From Heterodera schachtii (Eukaryota > Nematoda > Chromadorea > Rhabditida > Heteroderidae): 64,000 nt of DNA. The translations under genes were made by a program, and so were the position numbers. Shown one piece after another: positions 37,652-48,861 of this stretch. Position 1 is the stretch's first letter, and each line of letters opens with the position of its first letter. A model generated the notes under the pieces. The model had not been told where the DNA came from. It made no database searches and worked only from the letters and a program-made list of their open reading frames with translations. The stretch lies in contig SIJG01000011.1 of NCBI GenBank assembly GCA_023374025.1, positions 1,013,343-1,077,342 of the forward strand, written 5' to 3'.

Positions 37652-39551
37652 ATGGCCAATGAATTCGATCCCAGTTGGAATGATGAAGAACTCAATGCTC
37701 ACATGGGCAATTTGAGCGACCAGGCGGCTGGAAGCAGAATGCTGCATCCGAGGCCGTTGGAACGGAGCCTTTTTGGAGACGATCAGAACTTCTTTGGCAT
37801 TTTGTCACACGGTGAAATGCAAAAAAAAGAAATCACCGAACAGGTGAATCTGCTCTAATCCTTAGGTTTTTTCTGGGTCCTTATTTTCTTGATACATCTC
37901 GGTCGAAGAAACTTTCGTCATCTAATGCCAGGAGTTTTTCTCCGCCGTTTATCTCCATTTTTGAGGCGATACACCTTGTCCACCATCACATCTTGGGACA
38001 AAAGAGAAGCCAATGCCGCAGGAGTTTATCGGGTCTGTGATGTGTTGGTCCTTGCCAACAAGGCAACGACATGGAAGAATGTGCCAACGGAAATGAAGGA
38101 CTTTCTGCAGTGGGCGAACGCAAATGAACCGAACGAGGACATTGCGCGTTTCGCCGCGCAAGTTCATCCACAAATTGGTTAATGATAGCTTTGGACTTTA
38201 ATTGCCACCAAAAAAGCGAACATTTTCTGCAAAAACTGCATTTTCTTGCCGTGTAAAATTCCGTCAAATGCCGAAAAGGGAACATTTTCTGCAAAAAACT
38301 GCATTTTCTGCCGGGCCAAATGCCGAAAAGATTTTCGCCAAAAAACTGCATTTTCTTGCCGTGCAAAATTCCGTCAAATGCCGAAAAGGGAACATTTTCT
38401 GCAAAAAAACTGCATTTTCTGCCGGGCCAAATGCCGAAAAAGATTTTCGCCAAAAAACTGCATTTTCTTGCCGTGCAAAATTCCGTCAAATGCCGAAAAG
38501 GGAACATTTTCTGCAAAAAACTGCATTTTCTGCCGGGCCAAATGCCGAAAAAGATTTTCGCCAAAAAACTGCATTTTCTTGCCGTGCAAAATTCCGTCAA
38601 ATGCCGAAAAGGGAACATTTTCTGCAAAAAACTGCATTTTCTGCCGGGCCAAATGCCGAAAAAGATTTTCGCCAAAAAACTGCATTTTCTTGCCGTGCAA
38701 AATTCCGTCAAATGCCGAAAAGGGAACATTTTCTGCAAAAAACTGCATTTTCTGCCGGGCCAAATGCCGAAAAAGATTTTCGCCAAAAAACTGCATTTTC
38801 TTGCCGTGCAAAATTCCGTCAAATGCCGAAAAGGGAACATTTTCTGCAAAAAACTGCATTTTCTGCCGGGCCAAATGCCGAAAAGATTTTCGCCAAAAAA
38901 CTGCATTTTCTTGCCGTGCAAAATTCCGTCAAATGCCGAAAAGGGAACATTTTCTGCAAAAAAACTGCATTTTCTGCCGGGCCAAATGCCGAAAAAGATT
39001 TTCGCCAAAAAACTGCATTTTCTTGCCGTGCAAAATTCCGTCAAATGTCGAAAAGGGAACATTTTCTGCAAAAACTGCATTTCTGCCGGGCCAAATGCCG
39101 AAAATGATTTTCGCCAAAAAACTGCATTTTCTTGCCGTGCAAAATTCCGTCAAATGTCGAAAAGGGAACATTTTCTGCAAAAAACTGCATTTTCTGCCGG
39201 ACAATTCCGCCAAATGCCGGATTTTCGCCAAAAAAACGCATTTTCTTGCCGGCCAAATTTTTGTCAAAAGTCGAAAAATGAAGTTCGCTACAAAAATTGT
39301 TTTTGGCGGTTAAAATTCCGTCAAATGCCGAAAAAGGGCATTTGCGAAATAATTAGTGGCGCTTCAACTTCGCCCTGAAAAACTGCGAAAAACTCACCAA
39401 AATTGCGAAAATTTAATTGTAGGCACAATTTTAGGCCATCATCCATCCGTATGAAGACGGTAATGGCCGAATGGCGCGCTTGGCAATGAACATGGTGTTG
39501 GTGCGCAAGGGATTGACGCCTATAATTTTTGAAGAAGAGCTTTCGCGATAA
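37652..39551 (+). CDS. Fic-domain protein (AMPylase-type fold), interrupted
   Basis: The last exon, 39435-39551 after ATTTTAG, reads HPYEDGNGRMARLAMNMVLV and then RKGLTPIIFEEELSR-stop. This is the Fic signature HPxx[D/E]GNGRxxR with the catalytic His and anion-binding Gly/Arg loop. Fic enzymes transfer AMP or other nucleotide moieties onto protein hydroxyls. Upstream, about 37930-38174 supplies the preceding helices: FISIFEAIHLVHHHILG, then, after a one-base frame shift near 37995, AAGVYRVCDVLVLANKATTW and EDIARFAAQVHP, which fits the helix just before the motif. The splice across the repeat is one base out of frame with canonical sites. A frame at 37652-37858 (MANEFDPSWNDEELNAHMGN) may be the 5' exon or a separate gene. 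The intron holds a 1.1 kb minisatellite. No TPR or membrane segment like that of animal FICD is seen. An inhibitory (S/T)xxxE(G/N) helix was not found. Confidence 0.7.
38205..39345 (+). repeat. Minisatellite in the Fic gene, ~111-bp period
   Basis: About ten tandem units of 110-112 bp. Each is made of two similar half-units that contain 'aaaactgcattttct', 'ccaaatgccgaaaa' and 'aattccgtcaaatgccgaaa'. Because 111 is a multiple of three and the unit lacks stops in most frames, open frames above 300 codons arise on both strands; they are not genes. The last two units are diverged and truncated. Confidence 0.95.
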
Positions 39552-39869
39552 GTATAATAATGTTTTTGTTGATAATAACATTGATCCTCTCATTGTTGAA
39601 ATCACGCGTTTAATTAACCAGCAGTTGTAATAATTTTGTTTTTTGTTGTTAATAAATAGGTTTTCAGTAAAAAAAAACCCAATTTTTGTCCTTAGATTTG
39701 TTAAGTTGAGTTTTATAAACGTTCCCAAATTCATCTCACCCACAAAACGAGTGCAGCACATCATGTCCGCCGGTGTTGCCATGTATATTGTTCATGTACG
39801 AGTTGCAGCACAACATCATTGGCACATTCACATCACATTTTTAAATTTAACCGCTTTACGACTTAAAAC

Positions 39870-39995
39870 ACAAACAGAAAAGTTGTTTACCCGGGCAACG
39901 AATTGCACCCGAACATTCATTTCATCTCGGCGGAGTTTCGGCGGAAGAGTTTTGGGTGCACAAGGGTCAAATGGTGATAAAAAAAATTGAGAAAA
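39870..39995 (+). CDS. Possible cupin fragment (3-hydroxyanthranilate dioxygenase-like)
   Basis: One frame reads APEHSFHLGGVSAEEFWVHK then GQMVIKKIEKK. The pattern FHxxxxxEEFWxxKGxMVIK resembles the metal-binding cupin strand of 3-hydroxyanthranilate 3,4-dioxygenase (DYHI..GEE.FYQ.KGDM). In the adjacent frame, just upstream, is VVYPGNELHPN, reminiscent of the VGGPN motif, so a frame shift may separate them. Only this short piece is visible, so the call is tentative. Confidence 0.3.
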
Positions 39996-40207
39996 AAACT
40001 CACCCATTTACCGCAATCTGTTTTTTCTTCTTTTTGTTCCTCTCCTCCTGTTCTTCCTCTTCTTTTTCCATTTGTTCCTTTCCTTCTTTTTGCTTTTGGT
40101 GCCTCCGTTTCTCAATCGGCCAACGTTTTGATTACGGTATTACGTTTTTCATTCTGTTTTAAAAAATAGAGAGCAATTTAATGCCAATAAATGTACTTAA
40201 AAAATGT

Positions 40208-40500
40208 TTTAGGGGATATCGGGGTCGCTGATCACAAACAAGACATCCATTTCAACGAATTTCAACATCAATCAAAACTATAAAATTTGCGGATTTCGCA
40301 CTTTTATTAGAAAAATTGATTAAAGCTAGCCAAAAATCAGTCGAGGCCATTGCAGCACCAAAAATGAGTTATTCTATTCAGATTTGAATAAGTAGAATTA
40401 GAAAATTTCGAATTTTTGACTTTGTTCGATTTGGGTTCGAAATTGATCGAAATGTGTGCCAGATATTCGTGACCAGCGACTCCGAAAAACCATTACACAA
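40208..40500. repeat. GACCCCGAGAACC-family foldback copy
   Basis: Left part 'tcggggtcgctgatcacaaa' and right part 'ttcgtgaccagcgactccga' are inverted relatives. Between them lie 'gcggatttcgcactttt' and a reversed counterpart. A further half-copy is at 40985-41060. Confidence 0.6.
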
Positions 40501-41083
40501 ATTACCTAGAAATGGCTTTTTATCAAATTGTTTTTCGAAATTTTCCCAAAAAAAAAGTTTCGGTAATATGCATAAAAGAGGCAATTTTATGGCAAAACGC
40601 CGAAAAAAATTACACCACCCACATTTTTTTTTTGAAATTATTTTTTTCATAACAATTTTGAAGAAATATTTTCAAAAACCATATTCGCTTAAATTTTTGC
40701 TGGTTTTCCCAATGTTTGATTTGTTGGTGTTTTTCCATTCCATTCTCTGACTTTAACTCGGCGAATTTCGCGTATTTTCCTCTCCCGATCATCCGACATT
40801 TCATCCAACAATTACATCTGATCGTCCATTATCCGGTCAATGTTCAGTCCCACCGCCGGCTGCGTTGTCAGCAGCTAAAGTTGGAGCTGAAAATAATTTT
40901 TAAATAGTTTGCAAAAAAAAAATTTTTTTTTTCTCAAAGAATCGTGAAAACTTGTTCAATTATTTTGGACCTTTTGTTAGAAAGAGATTTGGGTTAGGAT
41001 TCGGATTCGGAATTGGTCAAAATGGATGTCAGATTCGTTATCAGTGATCCCTGAAAAGCCCCGGGAACGGTGTCATGGCAGTT

Positions 41084-41202
41084 CGTACAATGGGCAATTA
41101 AATTTCGTAAATTTTAAAAAAAACTTCAACCTGGGTTTTTTGAAAAATTTTTAAAAATATGTACTACTAATGGTAATTGTACGAACTGCTATTGACTCCC
41201 GG
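41084..41202. repeat. Short foldback GCAGTTCGTACAATT
   Basis: 'ggcagttcgtacaatgggcaatta' and its near reverse complement 'taattgtacgaactgct' face each other across about 80 bp. No convincing target duplication was found. It adjoins the half-copy at 40985-41060. Confidence 0.4.
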
Positions 41203-41439
41203 GAACAGTCTGTAAACTTTTTTTGAAAAAATATACAAAGAAATAAGAAGACCCTTCCATTTTTTGCTTTTAATTCAAATTTTTTGAATAAGATATGTAT
41301 TTTAAACGAAAATGAATATTTTTTATTGAAAAAAAATTCCTATAAATTTCTCATAATTTTTTTATCTCCAAATTCAATTATTAAATATATTATTTCAGTT
41401 CATTTTTAAATTAATGATTCCGACATTTAAAAATATAAA

Positions 41440-41695
41440 TTCTTTTCTCTGCCCACCCTCTCTCTTTCACTGTCCCTCTGCTGCTGCCACCGCTGTCTGC
41501 GCTCTCTCCCTCGCCAACACTCTCGCCTTCCTCTGTTGTTCTTCTGCTCCATTTGTTCCCGCTGGTTCGCCGCCTTCCCGTCGTCGCTCTGCTTCTCTGC
41601 CTCATGCCCTTTTTGCTGCTGCTTCTGCTGCTGTCCATCCTCCATTCGCGCCCGCCTCTCTTCCATTCTCCGCTCACGCTCTCTGTTGGGCGATT
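41440..41695 (+). repeat. Pyrimidine-rich low-complexity block
   Basis: C/T-rich, with ctgctgctt, ctctccctc and similar words; open on both strands only because of composition. The GC level differs sharply from its flanks. It could be a decayed microsatellite. Confidence 0.5.
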
Positions 41696-42003
41696 GGTGT
41701 GGAAATATAGGACGCGAATTGAATGCTTATTATTTAACACCCCTTTTGACAAAAACTTCCAAAAATTGAATTTTCGGATGTAAAAAAATGTGTTTTAGGT
41801 CAAGCAGGGTCGGTTTGTATTGTAAATTTTAATGGTGTGTGAAGAAAACTTAAAAAATTATTGGGCCTCAAAACCCGAAATTTTGGCTGTGTTTTCCTTT
41901 CAATGATGATGTCCACAAGCGAGAAAAATGTTGTGCAAATCTCGGTCTCTACTTATCAGTCTCGTCAGCCAAAAATTTTTTAAATAAAAATCCATTTTCT
42001 TAC

Positions 42004-44515
42004 TTCCATCCTTTGTCACCGCAGTACATCCGTCCGGCCATTGGTCATCGTCTTTAGAGGAAATTGAATTAAAAAAAATTTGTTTTGTTGTAAATAGAAA
42101 AAACAGGGAAAAGGGGTGGGGAAGGAGTGCGATTCATGGTTGCCGTCCGAGTCCCGAAATTTCGTCCCGAATTTCGTCAGTTTTTCTCAGTCCGAATCAT
42201 GAATTCCGATCCGGCAAATTTGGACACCCCGACCAGGATTTTTCGTGCCGGCATAACCCTAGCAACTGAGAGAAACTCTGCCAGATAGTGGAAGAAGCGC
42301 AGGTGTCCTTTTCGGTTTTGGGGCCCTGATTTGAATTTTTTAAAAGCATTAAAAGATCCGGACCCTGAAAACCAATAGCGCATTCGATGAAATCAACCGA
42401 CCGTATGCCCCGGTGTTGATCATCGGCTCGATGGTGAACGCGTTGCCGGCCTTCATCACGCCAACCGTTTTGTTTTTGGCATAGTGCGGCACATTCTGCG
42501 CCGTGTGGAACAGCCGGTGGATGCAATGGCCTAAAAAGAACCCATTTGTTTCAGTGAGACCTATGGCTAAAAAATCGAATTGGAACATGAAAAATCTCAT
42601 TTCTTTTCATAATATTTATCAATTTCTGCAGCGCCGGCTCACTGGGACCCATGACAGAAAAAAAATTCGGATCGAAAATTGGCAGTGTTTCCAAGTGTCA
42701 TTAAATTCGAAGAATTGTCATTATTTAGATGCTCGATATTTTAGAAATCAAAGAAAAAAAACAGAATTTCTCCAATAAGAAATTTTAAATTTGGCTTTAG
42801 GTTTCAATTTTGGAAAAACATAGACAAAACTTTTGCTAGGAAAAATATCACTGGTAAAAATAAATAAAACCGAATAAGTGTTTTATGAGTATTCCCCGCC
42901 ACACAAAAAAAATTCACAAAAATTTTAAAAACTTCCATTCAACGGTGGCCCATTCTCTCACATAGTCATAAATTTCAAAAAAAAAAATTTTTTTTTTTTT
43001 TACCAACCACAATAGCGCTTGACCACGGAGAACCCGTTCGCGTTTGCATGCTTTTGAATCACGTTTCCAATGTCACGGAATTTGACACCGGGCCGAACAA
43101 TGTCAATGGCCTGTCTCAGGCATTCGTAGGTGACCTGACCAATGAATGGATTTTTGTCCAGCGTTATTTTTAAAATTTCACCGCCGGGGAGAAAAATAGG
43201 AACATGATTCCGTTTTTCTCCAAAATAACCAATTTTTGCCACCTTTGGGGCCAAATTTCCAAAAAAAAAAAAATATGGTAAAATGGGAGAATGGAGGTCC
43301 AGGTGGCATTAAATATCGTCGGGAAAATTTTTGGGAATTTTAATGCAATTTTCTTATAAAAAATCAAATTTCGGAGCATTAAATTTTTCTATAATTTTGG
43401 TGACCATTTTAAAATTCAAATTATAAGCCCAAAAAAAAACAAAGGAAACAAACCATGATCAGGTTCAGCTTCTCACTGACCGCATCGCCGAACAGAAAAG
43501 TTTCATTCAAATCGCCATGGAAGCCGCAATGGAACACGGTCACATCAACTTGCATTTACATCCCGTGAATTATTTGAAATATTCTAGCAAAATTGAGGCT
43601 TAGATAAAAAAATTCAACCTCTGATTTTTGTTAAAATATTTAATTTAATTTTGCTTAAAAAATTCATTACGCCAGGCTCAATGGAACGTTCCGCCTCGTC
43701 GAGCACCTCGCAGCCCAATTTGGCGGCCAAACGCAGTCCCAACTTTTCCTCCTCGTTCAACACCTTAGAAATTCAAATGAAAATTTAAAAAGAAATATTT
43801 TAAAAGATTTTTTTTCGGGTAGAGGTCTCCTTATTAGACAAAATTCGAGTCAACCAATTTTAAATACTTTTTTATTTGAATTCAAATGCAAAGTTCGTAT
43901 TGGTTGATGATTAAAATATAATTGCTTTCTACTATATACATATATTCTAAGAAGAAGTATTTATTCTTTTTATATTGCCAATTAAAAATTTTTTTTTTTA
44001 GAAATTTGCCCCTAAAATCGTACCCGAATTTGCCCACTGTTTCGTGCGTTTCGTTCCTCCAACGAAACGCCTTCCGGATGCAAAGCATAATCAGGTCTCG
44101 GAATATGTTCGGGACAGCGCGCCGCGCACTTGTGGGGTGGGCCTAGAAAAGTTACCAAAAAAAAAAATTTTTTTTTTTAAACTAAAACCCCCCCTTGATT
44201 AATGAGAACACTCACACCTGTAAAAAAACGGAGAAATAGCCAAAAATTACTCTTTAAACCCTTAGAAATTAGAATTTCCTAAAAAAAATTGCCTAAGCAT
44301 TCCACTAAAGTGGTACAAAGCCCACAGGTTGTACTCGTTGAGAATGGCATTCACTGTCACTTCGATGAATCGTCATGGAACAATTTTTTTGCCATTGGGG
44401 TGGTATTTCATCTACCTTTAAAACATGTTTGTGAGCAAAAGAATGCATCGAGTCGTCCAATCTTGACACTGGTTGGACATCGGAGGTTGCCTTCCACCGG
44501 TTTTTCACGACCCTT
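42004..44515 (-). pseudogene. METAP1: Methionine aminopeptidase 1 locus, catalytic exon missing
   Basis: MetAP1 removes the initiator Met from nascent proteins using two metal ions. Minus-strand exons, in order: zinc-finger piece 44416-44515 (CPTSVKIGRLDAFFCSQTCF, where the family has CPTC, so one zinc ligand is Ser); about 44297-44370 (NEYNLWALYHFSGMLR); 44024-44143 (HIPRPDYALHPEGVSLEERN); 43671-43764 (LGLRLAAKLGCEVLDEAERS); 43454-43553 (VDVTVFHCGFHGDLNETFLF, with both metal-binding Asp); 43008-43134 ([36 protein letters not shown]); about 42410-42530 ([20 protein letters not shown], then AFTIEPMI); 42004-42051 (QWPDGCTAVTKDG). The family's roughly 50-residue block with [20 protein letters not shown] and the substrate-binding His should lie between 43671 and 43553, but only ~100 bp is there. 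GHGIH reads GHCIH. The final exon with the last Glu ligand is not recognisable. Either a pseudogene or a diverged or misassembled copy. Confidence 0.8.
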
Positions 44516-44889
44516 TGACTGACAATGTCGAAGCTTGGGTTCATCCACGTCTTTATCATTGGCAGCATCAGTCACCATTTTTCAAATCTTTTAAGAAAAT
44601 TTCAATTTTTTTCATAAGTACATACTTTGGTACAGTTTTCATTGAAATCCTATCCACTAAGCTAATTTGGTGCTGTTCGCACGTACGTACGATTTGAACT
44701 TGAATTTTTATTCATGAAAACTTAAAACAAATTTAAAAAATGGCTGAAACCAAAATTTCTTTATACTAAACAAAAGAAGTAATGATTTCGGTTCTACTGC
44801 AGTTTACATTACGCGTCCAAACGATTTTTACGCGTCCAATCAAAAATTTATGCGTCCAATCAATGATCTTCCTCAGTTTCTTGGGCCAT

Positions 44890-45145
44890 AATCTCAGAGA
44901 AAGAGGAAGAGTGAGAGAGAGAAAGAGCAAACGAGAGGGAGAGACAGTGGGAGAGAGAGTGAGAGAGAAAAGAGATAAAGAAAGAGAGAGAGAGAGAGAG
45001 GGGGGGATAGGGAAGAAAGAGAGAGAAGATAGAAAGACAGAGAGCGATAGAGAGAGAGAAAGAGGGAGAAGAAAGAGAGAGAGAGAGAGAGAGAGACAAG
45101 AGAGAAAGATAGAGAGCGATATAGAGAGGGAGAAGAGATAGACGA
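44890..45145 (+). repeat. Polypurine (GA)n microsatellite
   Basis: About 250 bp of gagaga with short interruptions. The open frames on both strands are composition artefacts. It lies head-to-head with the MetAP1 5' end. Confidence 0.92.
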
Positions 45146-45149
45146 GCCT

Positions 45150-45756
45150 TCTCGTGCTCACACAGCAGGCAAAAGAGGCCTATTAATTCGCGTACACCTC
45201 CATAATGACCAAGAATTAATAAAGAATATTAGAGCACTTTGAATACAAAATAAATATTTAAAAAAAATATAATTCAACCAAAAAAAAAACATATTTATTA
45301 AAAAAAATGTCAACATAACATTCATCAACGGCAAGGCAAAGAAAAATCGTTAAAATTAATGCTTCATTTATTTAAAATAAGGTACCAATTTTTAGTACTT
45401 TTAATACTGGATTTTGAGCTTTAATTGATGAACTCAGTCCAAAGTTTTCATAAAGAACTAAATTTTTCAGCTAAATTTTGTCATGGGGCTAACTATATAA
45501 CTTCATGCAATGCTTCAAAAAATTTTATAAAGATTTTTAAAAAAAATTTGCTTTTTACAAAATTTGACTGTTTTTCAAAATGTTACAAAAAGATTTGATT
45601 GTTTCCATTGAAGATAATTAATTAATTACACTAATTTATTTATAATTCTATAAATTAAATTTTCATTTCTTTTGAAAAATTTTCATAATGAGAAAAAAAA
45701 AATAATTGGTTTTTCTTAAAATTTTTCTATTAAAGCCAAATAGCCAATTTAGGTGG
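45150..45756. other. AT-rich spacer, nothing recognised
   Basis: No exon or bounded repeat is supported. Candidate upstream exons for the GNAT-like fragment at 46303 were sought here and not found. Confidence 0.45.
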
Positions 45757-45764
45757 TAGTTAAT

Positions 45765-46274
45765 CAGGGATGTGCCGAATCGGAATCGTAATCTAATCGA
45801 AATCGCAATTAATCGGATTTTGGGCCATAATCGGAATCGGATAATCGTAATCGGATTTTGCCTTGAAATCCGATTATTACACCCCTAAGAATTGACCTTT
45901 GAAGGAATTTTTTTAGCGAGAATACCAATGAATTTTGAAAAAAAATGTTTTCTGAAACGAATGTTTTAATCCTATTTTAACATAATGACTGAAATTAAAT
46001 TTTTCTAACAAAGCAGTGCCGGAAAACGTTTATTGCCTGAGAATGTGGACAAACTTTTATTTTTGCATCACAATCTTAAAATTTATAATTTTGATTATGG
46101 ATAAAATTTTTAGGAAAAAATTATTTAAAAAAATCGGAATCGTAATCGGAATCGCAATAAATCGGATTTTGGGCCATAATCGGAATCGGTTTTAAAACCG
46201 TATCGGGTTTTTGGCCATAATCGGAATCGGCGATTTAATCGGAATCGGATTTTGTCTGGCTCGGCACATCCCTG
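45765..46274. mobile_element. hAT-like MITE with ATCGGAATCG arrays
   Basis: The terminal repeats CAGGGATGTGCCGA and TCGGCACATCCCTG are exact. The perfect, non-repetitive 8-bp duplication is tagttaat (45757-45764 and 46275-46282). Both ends carry arrays of 'aatcggaatcgtaatcgg' in inverted orientation. The core motif ttacacccctaagaattgac is at 45878. At 510 bp with no coding, it is one of the cleanest elements in the window. It lies just upstream of the acceptor of the GNAT-like exon. Confidence 0.93.
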
Positions 46275-46302
46275 TAGTTAATGGTCCCTTCTGCCGTTTT
46301 AG

Positions 46303-46537
46303 GCTTTCAACGATTTGGCATGGCACGGCACTTTCAAATGAAGCGCAAAAATACGCGCAAAGGCAATGGCATGTCGTTGAGATGCAATTGAAAGTGCACG
46401 GCGTCAAACGACCGAATGGCCAAGGCGAAAATGCCGATGACAGCCAAATGCATTTTTATACAAAGCGCGGATATCGCAGGACGGCTAAGGTGCAAAATGA
46501 GAAGCAAAGCGCGCAAAGCAAATTTTCGAAAAAATGA
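46303..46537 (+). CDS. C-terminal exon of a probable GNAT acetyltransferase
   Basis: After acceptor CGTTTTAG the frame reads LSTIWHGTALSNEAQKYAQR, QWHVVEMQLKVHGV, then MHFYTKRGYRRT and a basic tail ending QSKFSKK-stop. The layout fits the second half of the GNAT fold: a short Gly-containing turn, the helix LxxEAxxYA, strand VxMQLKV, then the FYxKxGY motif. Key turn residues (RxxGxG) are weak. The loop KRPNGQGENADD is a lineage-like insertion. Upstream exons were not found, perhaps because the MITE enlarged the intron. The substrate cannot be predicted. Confidence 0.45.
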
Positions 46538-46539
46538 AA

Positions 46540-47490
46540 ATTAAAAATTTAACAAAAATTTAATACCAAAAAACAAATGTAAACCAAAAATAAGTATATC
46601 GTAAAAATTTATGATTTTAGAGATTCAAATTAGGTTATGGTTATTTTTAGCAATTCTATTTATAATAAGAATAATTTTGAAGGAATTTTTAGAGAAAAAT
46701 GTTTAGTTTGAATATTTTACATTCTATTTTTTTCAACTATTTTAGTAATTTTGTGTTTTAGTAAGTGAAAATCCGTTCACAACTAAATAAAATAGACAGT
46801 TGTTATAATTATTAATTTATTCAGTTCTAGTTAGCTGGTATTGAATGCATATAATTGTTTTGGTTTTTGTTCGATTTAAAAAATAAATATTGAAAAAAAT
46901 ATTTTATTTGGTACTCCATTCCTGGGACCTAACAAATGCGCTGAGTTTTTGTCAAATTTTACAAAATTTAAAAAAAAACCAAAAATCGATCTGTTAATTT
47001 GAAAAAGCAATTTTTTATCTAAAATGTAATATTAAAAAAACACTTTTAAACGGTTTTTTCTTCATTTATCAAATCGAACGCTTCTTAAATTGAATGGATT
47101 CCGGTGCAATGGTTTAATAAGCCTGTCGATGCCTATTTTTTATTTGTGCCAAGTCATCTTGCATATTTTGAATTAATGGTCAAAGATTTGAGTGAATTTG
47201 GTGATTATTAATATAATAAATTCCAATCTTTATAAAGATATAAAGAAATTTCGTTCCGTAAATGAATAAAAAAAATTTTAAACAAACTCTGAAAAATCAA
47301 AGTGATGCTAATATCTCGAGACCGAAAAATTCAATTTCGCGGATTCATTTGCAGGATTGGGATTCAAAATCCGTTGCCGGTTGTTTCTGTCTTATTAATC
47401 CAGCAAAATGCCAAAAAAATGCAGGATTGTTGGCCCAATAAATCCTGTAAAATCCTTCCGTCTCCAATATTATCCCTATTCAAATGTGAT
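46540..47490. other. AT-rich spacer, nothing recognised
   Basis: Nothing supportable was seen apart from a short open frame at 47302-47505, which overlaps the acceptor of the next exon and has no motif. Confidence 0.4.
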
Positions 47491-47498
47491 TTTTTCAG

Positions 47499-47753
47499 AA
47501 ATTAAAACGAGAAGCGGCGATCAGCAGCTGTGGAGTTGTAAGAAATATATAAAATAATAGAAAATGGTCTACAAAAACTCGGAAATTTAGCTTAATCCTT
47601 AAATCTGTTACTTTAATTTAATTTTGCTTTTACCACTAAAAGCAGTAGCTGATTTTTATTTAGCCATTTTTGTGTCACTTTTATGGACAGGTCGCTTACG
47701 CGGGCGGTTACTGTACAACATGCATAACCGATGCAGATTGTACGGGCGGGAAG
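47499..47753 (+). CDS. Two exons of a cysteine-rich hypothetical protein
   Basis: Exon 47499-47534 follows TTTTTTCAG and reads KLKREAAISSCG. Exon 47691-47753 follows GGACAG and reads VAYAGGYCTTCITDADCTGG K, with donor GTGAGT. The phases match (0). The spacing CxxCxxxxxCxxG resembles small secreted disulfide domains (EGF/knottin-like). The first and last exons were not found, so secretion cannot be shown. Confidence 0.4.
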
Positions 47754-47984
47754 GTGAGTTAGCCAAATTTGAGAATAATTTCAAATTCATTTGAATTGGA
47801 TTACTCAGGATTACTCACAGATAACCTATTGATAAATGCAATTAATTAAATGAAAGATTATTAAGTCATTAATGATGACCAAATCGGACTAAAGTTTGAC
47901 AAATTATCCAACCATGTTATGTCTTAATTTTTTAATTTAAATCAAAATCGATTTTTTCAAAAACAATATTAGAAAAAAAATAAG

Positions 47985-48560
47985 CGTGTTGAGTCGAAGT
48001 GTTAAAAGTATTGATGTGGCGAAGTGTCAAAGTATTGATGAGGGGTGACCGGAAGAGGCGGGCCATTTCTTAATTAAATGATAAATGAATAACAATCTTT
48101 TAATAATAAATATATTTGGGAAAATATCCATCATAGGTCCCAGACTCGAAATTGCATAAAATAGGTTTTCTTAGGTGCTGAAAACGCCTAAACCGTCAAA
48201 AAAACTGTGCGGCAAAGCGTTTAAATCGGTTTTTGAACCGGTTTAAATCACGAAAATTAGCTTAAAAATCAGCCAAAAATCCATTTTAAATAAAAATTTT
48301 TGAAATAAATTTGGTATCATTCGAAAGCTCTTAACAAGCTAAGTCTAAAAATCATGGAACGAAGTCGAACCGACGCATGTTATAAGTCCTCAAAATCGTT
48401 AAAACTATTTTTAAACCAGTAAATATATTATTATTAAAAGATTGTTATTCATTTATCAATTAATTAATTAATTTAATTATTTAAAAAATTTTCCGTACTG
48501 AAATGACCCGCCTCTTCCGATCACCCCTCATCGATATTTTTGACACTTCGACACAGCACC
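47985..48560. repeat. Foldback element, ~140-bp inverted arms
   Basis: The left arm, 'gaagtgtcaaagtattgatg' to 'aatatatttggg' (47995-48125), faces its near reverse complement (48418-48556). 'gaggggtgaccggaagaggc' is conserved in both arms. The first 30 bp are tandemly duplicated at the left end. No clean target duplication. Confidence 0.7.
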
Positions 48561-48794
48561 AAAATAAGGACAGAGAAAGAGACAACGGAATGCTTACTTC
48601 ATATAATACTGGTCACACTTGGGTAACAAGAGAAAAACAATTCGCATCAACATTGTGTATTAAGCCCTTCTATGAATACTTTTTACACATTTGCGCTTAC
48701 TGCGATTTTTCTGGGTAAAACTCCAGCAAAGTTTCGATTAAACCTAAAAGTGACCAAATATTGGTTTTCGTAACATTTCGTTTATTTTATCGTT

Positions 48795-48848
48795 TTTAAC
48801 TTTAACTAGCGCAGGCGGGCTCGCTTCGCTCGCGCACTTCGCGCTAGC
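48795..48848. repeat. GC-rich palindromic patch
   Basis: 'ggcgggctcgcttcgctcgc' followed by 'gcacttcgcgctagcc' contains nested inverted words (gctcgcttcgctcgc, agcgcgaagtgcgcg). It sits at the boundary of the long polypyrimidine tract. Confidence 0.45.
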
Positions 48849-48861
48849 CAAAATTTATCAT

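Noticed and set aside
37986..39378. Overlapping open frames of 300-364 codons on both strands
   Set aside because: They are created by a ~111-bp tandem repeat whose unit length is near a multiple of three; the translations are repeats of one short peptide.
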